From assembly GCA_027382625.1 (NCBI GenBank), contig JAJKFJ010022774.1, forward strand, positions 1 through 36,767: a DNA stretch of 36,767 nucleotides, given 5' to 3'. The translations under genes were made by a program, and so were the position numbers. Positions 11,791 to 22,767 of this stretch are shown here, in pieces (the stretch's first letter is position 1; each line of letters begins with the position of its first letter). The notes below the pieces were generated by a model that was given only the letters and a program-made list of their open reading frames with translations, made no database searches and had not been told where the DNA came from. The stretch is from Tetmemena sp. SeJ-2015. Lineage: Eukaryota > Ciliophora > Spirotrichea > Sporadotrichida > Oxytrichidae.

Positions 11791-11792
11791 AA

Positions 11793-14700
11793 ATGAGTTA
11801 TACGGGGCTAGTTATTGACATGGCTAAGAGCCTAAGATCAAATTTTACTCCTCAGAGCAAGCTCAAAATATTTCAGATACTCTCAGATGACAAGCCCTAT
11901 TCCTAACGGCCTGGTTAGAAGTTCCATTATGAAGACGACAGGTTAAATGGGCAATGCTCACATGAAGTCTTTTCAGAGGAGCTTTTGCAACTCTCCAAAT
12001 TGTTTGCCAGTCATAAACGCAGACTCACTTTCCTGTGGAGTGAGAGATAGGTCTATCAGAAACACATCTACAATGGAATTGAGATTATTTATGGAGTCGA
12101 AGAGCTTATTGAGTTTTGAATTATTAATCATTGCCTTTAAAATGTGGAATTTCCATTTCTTGAGAAATAGTATATAATAAGATGAGAATCTATTGGTATT
12201 CGCACTCTATAACTATAATGAAATCTTTAAGGGTGGTCTAAAATTTGCTTGAATTTATTTAATCCCTTATAGTATTAATTAGTTATTTAGACTCCTCAAT
12301 ATTTTTGAAGTAACCTTCTTTAAACTATTTAAACTCGTGTTGTTTAGGTTTGCTTTCAGGAACTCTATCTTAAAATATATTAGAGCATTTTTATCTTCAG
12401 TACATAGCTGTTGAGTTTGAACTTGATAATAAAGCACATCCTGGAGATCTTTAAACAAGGTTCCAAATCAGAACTAATTCTCAACGTGCTGCTGTTTGCT
12501 GACTTTAGTAGGTGGAAGTAGAAGGTGCTGCGTTCCTTCCTAGACATGATAAAGTAGATAATCACTTCGGGCCATGAGCAGAATAGAATCCTTCTTTGCT
12601 ACAATCCAATTCAAGCCATCTGTTTGGCATCTGAATTCGTTAAGAAAATTTCCTAGTGTAACTTCATCCTCTAGCCTTGACTTAGTTTATAGACTAGAAT
12701 ATCTTCAGCCACGAATGCAAGGTCGTGCTTCAAAATTTGATGACACTCGGAGATAAGATCGTGGATAACTTTGATGATGAAAACATTGAGAAGGTTTTCC
12801 TAGATACGGACTTCAAAGACAGAACCATTCTCAAAATTGTCACAGATAACGGTTTCCAACCTATCTTCTCTAGCTACAAGAATAGTTTAAACTTTAAATT
12901 GTACAAGGTGAATGTGTTGCTGTAGGAAATTTGGGAGGGAAAGAACACTTACGAGTGCGATGGACAGATCACAGACTTCTCAGTTATAAACTACCTGGCA
13001 AGCTCAAATATTAAAAAGATAGAGGGAAAGTAGTTCAGACTTAAAGAACTCATCAATCAAAACTTCAATAGTAACGTAGACGATTAGAAATATTGGTACC
13101 AGTATAAGTTCAGGCACTATTCAATCTCCTACATCTTTAAGAAGGACTTCTTCTCTGCTACTTTCATGGTCATCCTTTTTCAATACATCAACTTCACTTA
13201 TCTTCAACTCTTTAAGCAGAAGGATTTGGAGAATTTCACTTACAACGCATAGTGGGTCCTTCTCGAATCTAAGATAGATGAGTACAATAAGGTTAACTAT
13301 CTAGGAACTATCTTCTCAGCCACTCTAGTCATTCATTTGATTACTAAGGTAGTTTTCAATCTGTGTGTGGATGTGAAGATGCCTTTGGACAAGTGGTCGA
13401 TCATTGACTTCTTTTGTTCAATCTCAAACATCGTGTGCTTCAACGTTATTGGAAGCATCAAGCCAGACTAAGTGATAGACATCTCTCGTAAGCAACGACT
13501 TGACTACTACGTTATTGCTGTAGTGGTTGTAAGTTGGTTGCGCTTCTTCAGTTACTTCTTGATGATCAGACAGATCTCCAAACTCATAATGACTCTCTAC
13601 AGAATGCTGATCGATACCATATCCTTCATCTTCATCGTCTGCTGCTATCTACTTATTGCTTCCACTATATTCACGATGCTATTCTAAGATACGGACATGA
13701 ATGCATCATATGGCACGCTCTCACTTTCTTACAGAACTCTATTCACAGCTCTTACTGGTGCATACGCTTACTCAACAGATCCCTCCTTCGAGACAAGCAA
13801 TTCAATCCTTACAATGGCGCACGTATTCATCTCTAATGTGTTCATGCTCAACTACCTAGTCGCTATTCTTTCCACAGTCTATGAGATAATGAAGGACGAG
13901 GGAGAGTTCGCTTTCAAGGCAAACAAGTACCAATTCATTGAAAAATACTCTATTGCCATGCTTGATCTTAAATTAAAAGAAATATCCTAACGGGTACTCT
14001 GAGTTGATTATCCACCCTCCTCCATTGAATATATTCACTCTGTTCATTCTGCCTTGTATCATTAAGAAGTCGCTTATGAAGAAGGGTGCAGACGTGTTCA
14101 GCAAGTTGATATTCTGGACAGAAAACATCATCTATCTCAATGTATTCCTGGCATATGAGTTTTTCCTCTGTCCAGTAATCTACTTCAAGCTGATGATCGT
14201 GGTTCTCAGATTCTCGAAGTGGAACAAACTCTTCCAAAACCTGATAATCTGGATGTTTACGGGCTTCTTCATCCTGATTGGCTATGTGGCCAAGGACACA
14301 TTCTACTATATCAAAATTCTCTGTGACTATCAAGAAGAAGAGGACTAGTTCAAGGAGAAGGAGGAGGAGGACTTCAAGCAGGACAAGATAGTAATCTTTA
14401 ACGAGGTGATTGACGTCATGCGCAGCATTATGCACATCTTCAAACGCCGCAAGGAAGAAGCTAAACGCAAGAGGCTCATGGTAAACAATCAAGTCTCTAG
14501 CACCATCAAAGCCCTGCTGGACGAAGACGACAGCAACGAGGGCTTTATTATGGATAAGAACCTTATCATCCAAGCTTGGTGCAAGTAAACCAAGTAGTGA
14601 ATATAGATATATTAAATTATATCAATGCTTGAGCTTTACAGGCCCAGCTCTAAGGAGAACTCACCGACCGAGGGGTAGAAGATGCACAACAAGAGAACAG

Positions 14701-15465
14701 ACCTGATGGCAATCTATGGAGAGGCATTCATGATGAAGTTGATGGCAGGTATCAAGCAAAAGAAGTACGTGGGAAAGAACGAGCGACAGACCGAGGACGA
14801 CAAGCTCAAGCAGCACTTGACCAGTTTACTAATCGGAGCCAAGAAGGGCATGGTTTTTAACGACGAGGATGAGGATCCTACCAACGGAGCGCCAGAGCCT
14901 GAAATCCAGCTTATTGAAGACTTCCTGGAGAAGTTTATCTTCGTGGGAGATGCCAGTTCCTCCAAGGACTTGATCGATATAAATCTAGCAATCAAAGCTC
15001 TGCCTCAGAAGGTGGAAGAGAGCAACATCTATCTTGTGATGAATGATAGTATTTCATGTTTGTATTGTTGGTATCTATCGTATTGAGTTGATAAACTTCA
15101 ACTTGATTCAGAAGTCGCTAATCGCCTTCCAGAACGACGACTAGGACGAGTTGTTCAATTACTATGACAATAGACACAAGAGCAGACTTAGGAAGCTCAC
15201 TAAGAAGGCCACAGAGACCGACCAACAGGCGGAAGAGGTTAAGAACCTAGCCAATCTTGCAAAATCAGCCTTAGAAAGATATAATAATTGAGTTTAATTT
15301 ATTTTGAGACTGATTGGAATACTGGGAACTGCAGGCATTTCCAATCAGCCAATAGATAAGGAGAAGCCTAAGGGCAAGAATGGAGAGAACGAAAATGGTG
15401 GAGGGTTCATGAAGGTAATGCCCGTCGGCGGCATGGCTAACAACCCAGACCAGGCTAACCTTTGA
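11793..15465 (+). CDS. Polycystin/TRP-like cation channel, IES-interrupted
   Basis: This gene is predicted to encode about 1,050 residues once six IESs and one intron are removed. The N-terminal third is soluble (SKLKIFQILSDDKPY, LILNVLLFADFSRW, TDFKDRTILKIVT). Then come hydrophobic segments: FFSATFMVILFQYINFTYLQ, YLGTIFSATLVIHLI, WSIIDFFCSISNIVCFNV, YYVIAVVVVSWLRFFSYF and MLIDTISFIFIVCCYLLIA. A pore-like loop (SLSYRTLFTALTGAYAY) and a final segment (FISNVFMLNYLVAILSTVY) follow, matching the S5-pore-S6 order of TRP/polycystin channels. Next come a HPPPLN block, two more hydrophobic segments and a charged tail with Glu/Lys runs. Selectivity cannot be read. Starts at ATG 11793 or 11820; an upstream exon is possible. 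TGA stop at 15463. TAA/TAG serve as Gln throughout. One splice (12109-12418) leaves a one-base discrepancy. Confidence 0.75.
12109..12418 (+). other. IES, pointer TTGAGTTT, frame not fully resolved
   Basis: TTGAGTTT occurs at 12109-12116 and 12411-12418. The interior of about 300 bp is AT-rich and non-coding. Joining gives ELIEFELDN, but the next recognised stretch (HILEIFKQGSKSE) is one base out of frame, so either a one-base error or a second small junction lies near 12425-12432. Confidence 0.5.
12662..12707 (+). other. IES, pointer CTTCA
   Basis: CTTCA at 12662-12666 and 12703-12707. Removing 41 bp deletes a TGA and joins KKISQCN to FSHECKVVLQN in frame. Confidence 0.75.
12875..12907 (+). 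other. IES, pointer TACAAG
   Basis: TACAAG at 12875-12880 and 12902-12907. Removing 27 bp keeps frame and joins IFSSYK to VNVLLQEIW. Confidence 0.7.
13970..13983 (+). other. Very short IES, pointer AAAT
   Basis: AAAT at 13970-13973 and 13980-13983. Removing only 10 bp shifts frame correctly and yields SIAMLDLK-YPNGYSELIIHPPP. An alternative 37 bp deletion with AAATA repeats (13943/13980) is also frame-compatible but discards a conserved-looking stretch. Confidence 0.5.
14585..14641 (+). other. Spliceosomal intron, 57 bp
   Basis: Begins GTAAAC and ends TTTACAG. It contains an in-frame TGA. Splicing joins IIQAWCK to PSSKENSPTEG. No matching direct repeat is needed, so an intron is preferred over an IES. 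Confidence 0.65.
15027..15079 (+). other. IES, pointer ATCTATC
   Basis: A 7 bp repeat at 15027-15033 and 15073-15079. Removing 46 bp eliminates a TGA and joins VEESNIY to RIELINFNLIQKS in frame. Confidence 0.8.
15277..15309 (+). other. IES, pointer AGA
   Basis: AGA at 15277-15279 and 15307-15309. Removing 30 bp eliminates the TGA at 15289 and joins KSALER to LIGILGTAGIS. The pointer is only 3 bp. Confidence 0.5.
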
Positions 15466-15674
15466 AAACTTAACTAATCAAACCTATTGCTCTAATCTTA
15501 TTATATTCTTTGAAAACAATTCCATCCTAAGTTTGAGGATAACCAAGGGTCAACAATAGAAGATTCAGGGAAGATTGATAAAAAGAAATTTATTTTTATA
15601 ATGATAATATTTATTACTAGAGAGATCAAATTTAATTCTAGAGAAAATTATAAACTTATGAAATAATTGTATCT

Positions 15675-18600
15675 TCACTACTATTAGTTCTTTTCAACTT
15701 GCTCCTCCAGATTATTCATAGCATTGAAGCTTCCTTCGAACTGAATTTTCTAAACTGTCTTGGGCTCATCCACATCTATCTTCTACCTCAGTCCCACATC
15801 TGGACTGTTGCCACTCAAATTAACTACGACCACTGCCCTCGCACTTGCAGTGACTCCAGTGCCCGGACCAGCGTCCTCACTCACACTCTAATTTTCATTG
15901 CTATCTCGAGAGCCCTCAATTCCAAGCAGCTTCCTACCTTTGTGCAAGATGTTACTTTCATCGCCGAGAGAGCCACTAGCTTGAGCGCCTAAGATGTTTG
16001 GATTCATTAGACTTAAATTTGAATTCTAGAAGCCGACTACATTTACAGCCAGCTAACTGGTGTTGACGTGCATATTCACTAAATATTTAAAGTCTAAGTT
16101 AAGCTCATACGATTAATATTCTAAAATTCAAGAATTGAGTCAATAACTAAATGAAATACATTTCAGGCTTTATTTGACTTAGTGTCTGTTTTATTTAATA
16201 TTTGCATTTTTAATTAATGATAGATGATAGAGACCAGTACAAGAAGGCAATTAAGTTAACAATCACTATGGCAGAGGAAAAGATCTTAATTCCGAAACTT
16301 AAACACGATCAGACTATTTGTATCAAGACAAAAAAACTAAGAAAAAAAGATAAAAGTCTACTACTACAATTTAAGTAATATTTGGCTCTACTAATACATT
16401 CTTGAAAACTATATAACCTAAAACTGATCCATAGTTAATAAAAACAATCATTACTGAGCTTTTTAATAATATTAGGCTACTCATTGCCTGAAATGGACTC
16501 AAGTCCTATTGCAAATACTTAAATTTTATAGAACTAGATGGATAAAAATTATATAAGAGCAATTAAAAACGTCATTGTAACTAATGATAATATTTTTAAG
16601 AACTCGCTCGTCTTCTAACACACGCAAACTTCATTTAAAAATAAAAAGAATCTCTAATATAAATATCTGTAAATAAATCGGAGAGTCCTGGAATCTATCT
16701 TAGCATTATTTTTAATTTTCACACTGACTACATTAATAATGATTGCTTCCGGTTCGCATGTGGAACAACTGGTAGTCCTCTGTGTCTTAGATAGACTCAC
16801 TTTCAAACACACTTCCTTAGAACGCATTCAAGTCCATCCTAAAACCCTTGCCTATCACAACTCCTGCGCCCAGGCCCACAACTGATCCAGACTTCAATTT
16901 AAACTCTTTATTGACATTCATAAATTATTCAAGTTCTGAGCGGCAGTGGCAGAGTCAACTATTCTCCCACTCTTCAGAGCTTGCTGGAAGTTTAGAGTGC
17001 TAGCTTGGTGGAACTAGGGGAACTTCTAAGGAGGGGAACTTAGTGACTGTGTTTCAAGCAGATTCCTACTCACTTGTTTGCTAATAAAAATTGCTAGCCT
17101 ACAACTTGTTCTTAATCTAGTCAGAGCTCTGAACTAAAGTGTTTTGCTGCTCTAAGTTCCTGGGATAAATTAATTTAATCCAAAATTAAGGTTCGAGGAT
17201 CTTTTCTCTCAGGACTTGTCTAATCATCAATCATCAGATCAGTATCAATAGCCTCCAAACTGTTCTTAGTCGTTCCTGATTACTTCTTATTTGCAAAAGC
17301 AGACTTGCCAATGCGACTGGAGATAGACAGTTTCCCTGGCGAGCTCTGATCAAAGGTGTACATCTTCTCTCCATTTGGTCTTAGAGGGGAGGTCTTCTTA
17401 GCCACTCTTTCTTTTCTGTCAAGCATGAATTCAGGTTTCTGCTCTTTGGATTTGTAGTGACTCACCTTCGTCATTTATTTAAGGAGTGCGAAACCGACTG
17501 ACGGCTTCTTCTTCTGGTGCACTTTGAGTGTAAGGTTGTTTTATACTGAGTCAATTGTGATCTTAGGGTTCATAGGAGTTTGCGACTTCTATTTAAGGAT
17601 GAGAAAATAATTATTGATTAATCTATCCATGAAAGCCTGCGACTGTGGATCGACTGTCTTCTCTGATATGGACCAAGGACTGATTCTTGCTGTTGTTATT
17701 GTTATTGAGAATAGTAATTCTGAGTGGCTCCTTTTGTAAGTGGTCTCTCTGGATTGGAATGACTTGCTCACTGAGGTGCTGAGCGAGTTTCATTTGCTCT
17801 TGGAATTCGAGGGGTGACTAATCGTCTGAAGAGTTAAAGTAAGAAGATAAAATTTGAGTTGACTCTCAGTTCAATTGGCTTGCTGAGTTAATAATCCCCA
17901 TTTGTGGTTGGGTCATTTATCTTTTGCTCTGTACTAGGTCTGGCTTACATACTTGAGACAGCCAGCTGATCAAAGTTAACGACTGTCATCCCTTCAAGAG
18001 TATTGAATCTGCTCTTTGAAGTGGCGATGTCATTTTCAAAGCCATTCCTGATGTCATGAATCTTCTCATACTCATACAGATTATCGTCCACTCTCCCTCC
18101 AAGATCAAACTTTTGTTCAAAGGGTGGACTGATGAACATCTGAGTCCCTTCAAAGTAAGGTACCGTCAGTGACTGCTAAAAAACTTACATAGGATCATAA
18201 AGGCCCTCTCGCAAAGACATCTAACCCAGGATCTAATTATTCTCAGCTTAAACCATTGGGTCAACATCATCATGCAGTTCCTTCTCTATGAAGTTCTTGA
18301 ACTTCTTCAGCAGCTTAGAGTTCCTTATTATCTTCAAGACCTCAGCAATAAATATAAGATTTTTCTCTATAATGTAGGAACTGAACTCCTTCATGAGTGA
18401 TTTTAAGTGCTCGTCTATCAAAGTAGTTGGCGCTGAACTTGAAGTGGAGAGCTAGTAGCCCTTCTTGGCTGCGCTTCCTAATTCACTGTCTAACTTCCTC
18501 TAAGTGGCAGAACTGCTGGCGCCTGCTCTGAATGCTTGAGTATGACCATCAGCAACTGCAGAATGTCAACAAAGCCATTTAAACTTAATTAAATGAATGT

Positions 18601-21600
18601 GAACCTCTCAACAACCTGAGCTGCAAGTTTTCAAACTACACACATCCAACTACCTTTTACTCGTGAGTGATTTTGTTAGTCTCTAAGAGGGGGAAGCAGT
18701 ACATGGGGTTCTCTGTCTTCATGTCTATCAACTCGTTGTACCTGTCATCATTCTTGGGACTCCAAATTATCATGGGCTTCTTGGTGGTCATTACATGTCC
18801 CATTAAGCCGAAAAACTGCTTCGTCCTGTATTTCTTGTAGGTGGGTTCAGTCTTCCTAGGCACATACTCCTCATCATGAATCTAGTTGTGGTCTTCATTT
18901 AATACAATAATCATTTCCTATATAGTTTAGAATTTGAGGTGAATGCTACTATTTCGAAGTCATCTATCTCAACAAGACTCTCTTGGATAAAGCAGAACTT
19001 GACCTTGTCAGTAGTGAGTATCTCCCTTATAGCCATGCAGCAAATGGTGTTGAGGTCACTCAAAGTGCTTTAACTGAAGATCTTCACAGCATACTAGTTT
19101 AGGAGGTTGCGAGAGTGCTCTGCCTTCCTCCTCCTAATCTCATTGTTCAACTGATTTATCACAAAGCCTGCAAAGTCAGCCACTAACACAATATAATTGA
19201 CATATGATGCTACTAGATAGGATAGGTACTGGCAGTCCAAGTCAAAGATGCCTGAGTTGCTGTTCACCACCTCTAGTACTCCCAGAGGCACTCCAGTCTC
19301 TATGTCTTTGATGGGAAGGAGGATGGCGCTTTTCCTCTTAACTCCGTGGAAGAACTTCTCTTCAGCTGAGAAAGTTGATATTGACTCGTAGTACTGGATG
19401 TAGCGCTGCAGATCCATGGTGACTAAGTCCTGCTTGTTATTGAGCACATAGCCCACTATATCGTCCACGCTACTCATCCTCACCTCCTTGTTGTTGTCTA
19501 GATAGCTGTACAACTCATTTAGGTTTGGGTCTTTAGCCCAGAGAGTGCATCTCTGACACAGCAATATAGAAGGCAGGTCTTCCCTCACCCTCTTTATGAA
19601 CTTAGTGATACCCACGCTCTTCAAGTTGTTCAACTATAAGCAATATAATGAAAAATGATGATGAGGATGATACCATGATCTTGACGATGTTGTTGAGTCG
19701 ATCTGAGAGTCTCTTGTAGACGATGTAGTGCTTGGCCAGGAAGTCCACTCTCTCCTTATGCTTGATGGGCTGGCTGCTCATAGTCACTTCGATAAACTTC
19801 TGCCTGGAGCCATCCATTAGTTCCTCATGCATGTCCTACTCCTGGTTGTCCATCAGGAACTTAACTCTGTAGTCGATGTCCATCATTTCCACTGACTCCC
19901 TCGACAGCACCTTATTGTAAAATATAAACAATTGAACAAAACAAATATTAAGAAAATTTTTTAATTAAATGATAGCATGCTAAAGAAGGAGGTCATCCTC
20001 TTCCAGGCTGTCCATTACAAGTTGCTGGTTAATCTTCTTAGCAGCTGCATTAAGCGGGGATGCCAGTCTTCCATTCATCCCGATAATTCCATAACTCTGT
20101 TTCCCCAAAAAAGAAAATTTGATTTTACCATCTGGTTAAAAGCTTAGGGCCCTTGGAAAGCATTACCAGTGGAAAGGATTTCAAAATCATAGATACTACC
20201 TGCACTCGCGTTTGACTTATGGGAAGGGTTCGCTCCTTTAGCATTCAAGGGAGTGAGGGCTTTATTAATCTAGCTAGGGGAGAGTGAAGACCTGAGGTTA
20301 GAAAAATAACTATATTTACTCTTGAGGTTATCTTTCTTCGCAGACTTCCTGCCCTTTGAATCTTGCAATCCCGAGGGTGCTCTTTTGAGCCTGTCTTCAT
20401 CATCCACTGCATCAATTTGAATATCCTCAATGGGAGTGACAGCCACTTGGCCATCTATATAACTCTTCTAGGACTAGAGGATGTGGCTGATGTTGCTCTC
20501 TACCTTACTCATCAGTGGCTTATTGGAGGTACTTGAAGGGTTCCCTTGGTAGCTAGGTCCTTGGAATACCTTGCGTCTGAAAGCAGAGCTGCTAGCCATG
20601 GCTAGCTGAGCTTAGTTAGGAGCGTTACCGTTCTTATTGATATTATTATCCTCTTCTATCTTGAGCATGAGTCTGTTAGCCTTTGTCTTGAGTCTGTTTA
20701 TTTCAAATTAAGCCTGCTCCAGAAGCCCATCCTTGATCCTGCAATGGTTCTTGAGTTCAAAGTTTTCCCTCAGCAAGAAATTGATGGTCCTCTTTAAAAC
20801 TATCTCCTCTTTGAACATGCAATATAATAAAAGTTACTATGAGATTGGTTGAACTTGGAGGTCTTGAGTATTTCTTCCTCTGAGGTGAGAGTGAATATGG
20901 ACTGAAGGAGTGACTCCACTTTTAGAGACTTCTGAGAGTTGATCTTGTTCTGCGTGAGGATGGTCTTGTGCTACTTGGAGTTTAGATCAGTCTATCTCTG
21001 CAGCTTCAATTTTAAACTCTACCTTAAGATGGCAATGATGATGATAAATTTGTACTCCTTGGAGAGATGGTAGTTCTTCAGACTCTGCTGATTCACCTGG
21101 TCTGTCTTAGCCTTGAGGTGTGCATGCTGCAGACTCAATTTCTCCAGTTCTCGCTTTGTCTCAATGTAAAGTAGTTCGAAGTTCATCTGTGCGTAATCCT
21201 TTATAAAAACTACTTCTATTTATAGCCTATGAGTAAAGTTTATCTATCTTCGATGAAGGTGGAGAGTTGCTCTCTGAGGACTGAGAAATCTCTGCCTGTC
21301 TGCAGATCATGCAGCAACTGTTTCATCTTTTGTGTGATAGAGAAGAAGTGGCGCTTGGTCTCCTTCACTGAATAGATCTCGTCTATCAGGAAAGTTTTTA
21401 ACTCCTGAGAACTCAGATCTCCTAAGTTTAATATAAAGCATAAAAATAATAACTCTCATCTAAATAATTCTAGTTTGAGTAAAAGTTCTCATCCTGTTGA
21501 ATGCCATTCTTCAACTCACTCCTCCTCTTTTGCTCACTCTCAACCTATCAATAATATTTCATGAGAGGCAAGAGATAAACAAAAGTTTGTGAATTAATAA

Positions 21601-22740
21601 CGTGTAAACGATTTATAGCACCAGAATTAGAATCTACTAAGGAATTGAACTTACAAGCTTTGATTTGAGTTCGAAGATTTAGCTCTTAAGACTATGAATG
21701 TAGCTAGTAGTAGCATTTGTTGCGTTGTTCTGGCTTCTGGACTGGTACTCCTCCAATCTGGTGTGACTTCGTGGTTAGTTGGGCTTGGGTGGGAGCATGC
21801 CGTAGTTATTGACACTCAGGTTCATGTCAGGCTTTGCAGCTGGTGGCAAAGTTTAGTCCATGCTGCTGACACCTTTCAACCTGTCTTAAGAGTTCCTGCC
21901 AATTGCAATTTTCTTCTCTGAGTTACTCAAAGAGTAGTCTACAAGAAAGTTATGAGACGCTGCTTTGAGTTACTTCTAATGGGTCTCTAGTTTATTGGAA
22001 CTAGAGCACTTAGCTCGCTCAATCAATAATCAAAGCATAGAAAGCATTTAATGTAAATGTAGATGCCAATCTGTTAGTGTCAAAAGCCTATTCAGTAAGA
22101 TAAATAATTCTGAGGGACTGTTCTTGAAAATGTTAACTGCTGGTACTCCGCCTCTGGTTGTGACGTTGAGGCTCCCTTCTTTCTGAATAAAGATCTCTAT
22201 CTGGCTTTGAGACCGCTGATTGAAGAAACCTGAGTGCTCTGCGGCTGATTCTTGGTCTGCTGTTCTAAGCCTTGTGCCGTTTTCTTGTTCTCTAAGTGCA
22301 TTAAGTTTAAATGCATGGACTTACTTTTATAATAAATAGACCTGGATCTATATTTAAAACTTTTGGTAGGCCTGCTCTATATTTTCGCCACTCATCTCAA
22401 GTTTGTCCATCAAGGGAATCAACGACGAATTGAAGTTCACACTAAATGATAAATTATTAAACTTATAACATGGATAGAAGTTGCTATTTGGGCGAGTAAC
22501 CTATGGGCTGTGCTTTTTCTCAGGCTTTAGATAAATCTTGGCAGTCTGTGGGATGGGATTGTTCCTTCTTAAGCTGCTCTCAAGTGAGCTCATGGATCTG
22601 TTGTTCACCTAATTAGAGCCACCTATGCTGCCAATAGCTCCACCCTCTTTCGACTCTTTAATGATTTGCTTTAGATTTGGGTACTTGAACTCCTTCTTAA
22701 ATCCGAAGTCGATGTTGCCAAAGTACATGCAGTTCTCCAT
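15675..22740 (-). CDS. Large GAF-domain, coiled-coil protein, IES-interrupted
   Basis: After removal of about 13 IESs and 5 short introns the frame from ATG 22740 to TGA 15675 encodes roughly 1,880 residues. The N-terminal region is Asn/Ser/Gln-rich. A long helical, probably coiled-coil stretch follows (LLYIETKRELEKLSLQHAHL; FLLRENFELKNHCRIK). A GAF-like domain lies near 19,100-19,600 (SILLCQRCTLWAKDPNLNEL, IQYYESISTFSAEEKFFHGV, AILLPIKD, PLGVLEVVNSNSGIFD), and a second GAF-like half near 18,640-19,090 (KPMIIWSPKNDDRYNELIDM, YCFPLLE). The C-terminal third is low-complexity and disordered. GAF domains bind small ligands or cyclic nucleotides, but no catalytic domain is visible here, so a scaffold or sensor role is inference. 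The ORF just upstream (22768-23495) probably belongs to the same protein. Confidence 0.7.
16008..16030 (-). other. IES, pointer TAGA
   Basis: TAGA at 16008-16011 and 16027-16030. Removing 19 bp joins CSRL to LMNPNILGAQ in frame. It lies 4 bp from the next, much longer IES. Confidence 0.55.
16035..16734 (-). other. Long IES of 691 bp, pointer GACTACATT
   Basis: A 9 bp repeat at 16035-16043 and 16726-16734 encloses AT-rich sequence without coding character. Together with the 19 bp IES beside it, excision restores frame between RTGSNHYQ and LMNPNILG. An open but hydrophobic, AT-driven frame inside (about 16316-16738 minus) is not taken as a gene. Confidence 0.7.
16916..16931 (-). other. Very short IES, pointer ATTCA
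   Basis: ATTCA at 16916-16920 and 16927-16931. Removing 11 bp eliminates a TGA and joins TAAQNLN to VNKEFKLKSG. Confidence 0.65.
17081..17137 (-). other. IES, pointer CTAA
   Basis: CTAA at 17081-17084 and 17134-17137. Removing 53 bp eliminates a TGA and joins AAKHFS to KQVSRNLLETQ. A GT-AG intron of 54 bp overlaps it but would not restore frame. Confidence 0.55.
17588..17626 (-). other. IES, pointer TCTAT
   Basis: TCTAT at 17588-17592 and 17622-17626. Removing 34 bp joins VAGFHGQ to KSQTPMNPKIT in frame. Confidence 0.7.
17831..17860 (-). other. IES, pointer GAGTT
   Basis: GAGTT at 17831-17835 and 17856-17860. Removing 25 bp joins IELRVNS to SDDQSPLEFQEQ in frame. Confidence 0.7.
18556..18604 (-). 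other. Spliceosomal intron, 49 bp
   Basis: On the minus strand it starts GTTCAC and ends TCTGCAG. Splicing joins LQLRLLR to VADGHTQAFRAG and corrects the frame. Confidence 0.6.
19634..19673 (-). other. Spliceosomal intron, 40 bp
   Basis: On the minus strand it starts GTATCATCC and ends TTATAG. Splicing joins LNNIVKIM to LNNLKSVGITKF. No flanking direct repeat is seen. Confidence 0.7.
19918..19984 (-). other. IES, pointer TAAA
   Basis: TAAA at 19918-19921 and 19981-19984. The 63 bp removed are strongly AT-rich and in frame; joining gives EEDDLLLYNKVLSRESVE in place of a Phe/Ile-rich run. Confidence 0.55.
20097..20128 (-). other. Spliceosomal intron, 32 bp
   Basis: On the minus strand it starts GTAAAATC and ends GAAACAG. 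Splicing joins QAFNQM to SYGIIGMNGRLAS and corrects the frame. Confidence 0.7.
20811..20854 (-). other. IES, pointer TTGAAC
   Basis: TTGAAC at 20811-20816 and 20849-20854. Removing 38 bp joins ILKTSKF to KEEIVLKRTINF in frame. Confidence 0.75.
21213..21251 (-). other. IES, pointer CTTC
   Basis: CTTC at 21213-21216 and 21248-21251. Removing 35 bp joins QLSTFIE to VVFIKDYAQMNFE in frame. Confidence 0.6.
21422..21453 (-). other. Spliceosomal intron, 32 bp
   Basis: On the minus strand it starts GTTATTA and ends AACTTAG. Splicing joins NQNYLDE to RDLSSQELKTF. Confidence 0.6.
21545..21654 (-). other. Spliceosomal intron, about 110 bp
   Basis: On the minus strand it starts GTAAGTTC and ends TTGATAG. 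Splicing joins IFELKSKL to VESEQKRRSE. An IES nested inside the intron cannot be excluded. Confidence 0.55.
22025..22108 (-). other. IES, pointer AATAAT
   Basis: AATAAT at 22025-22030 and 22103-22108. Removing 78 bp eliminates an in-frame TGA and joins FKNSPSEL to LIERAKCSSS. Confidence 0.7.
22323..22364 (-). other. IES, pointer ACTTTT
   Basis: ACTTTT at 22323-22328 and 22359-22364. Removing 36 bp keeps frame and joins IEQAYQK to QVHAFKLNALRE. Confidence 0.6.
22432..22482 (-). other. IES, pointer GAAGTT
   Basis: GAAGTT at 22432-22437 and 22477-22482. Removing 45 bp keeps frame and joins TRPNSNF to NSSLIPLMDKL. Confidence 0.65.
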
Positions 22741-22767
22741 TTAAATAACTCACAACAAACAAACTAA

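Noticed and set aside
13968..14573. 201-codon open frame on the minus strand
   Set aside because: Antisense to the channel gene, whose membrane-rich and Lys/Glu-rich codons leave the opposite strand open.
16316..16738. Open minus-strand frame of about 140 codons within the 691 bp IES
   Set aside because: With only TGA as stop, AT-rich DNA stays open by chance; the composition is Phe/Ile/Leu/Tyr-driven and the segment is bounded by pointers.
21694..21921. 75-codon plus-strand frame
   Set aside because: Antisense to the well-supported GAF-domain gene.
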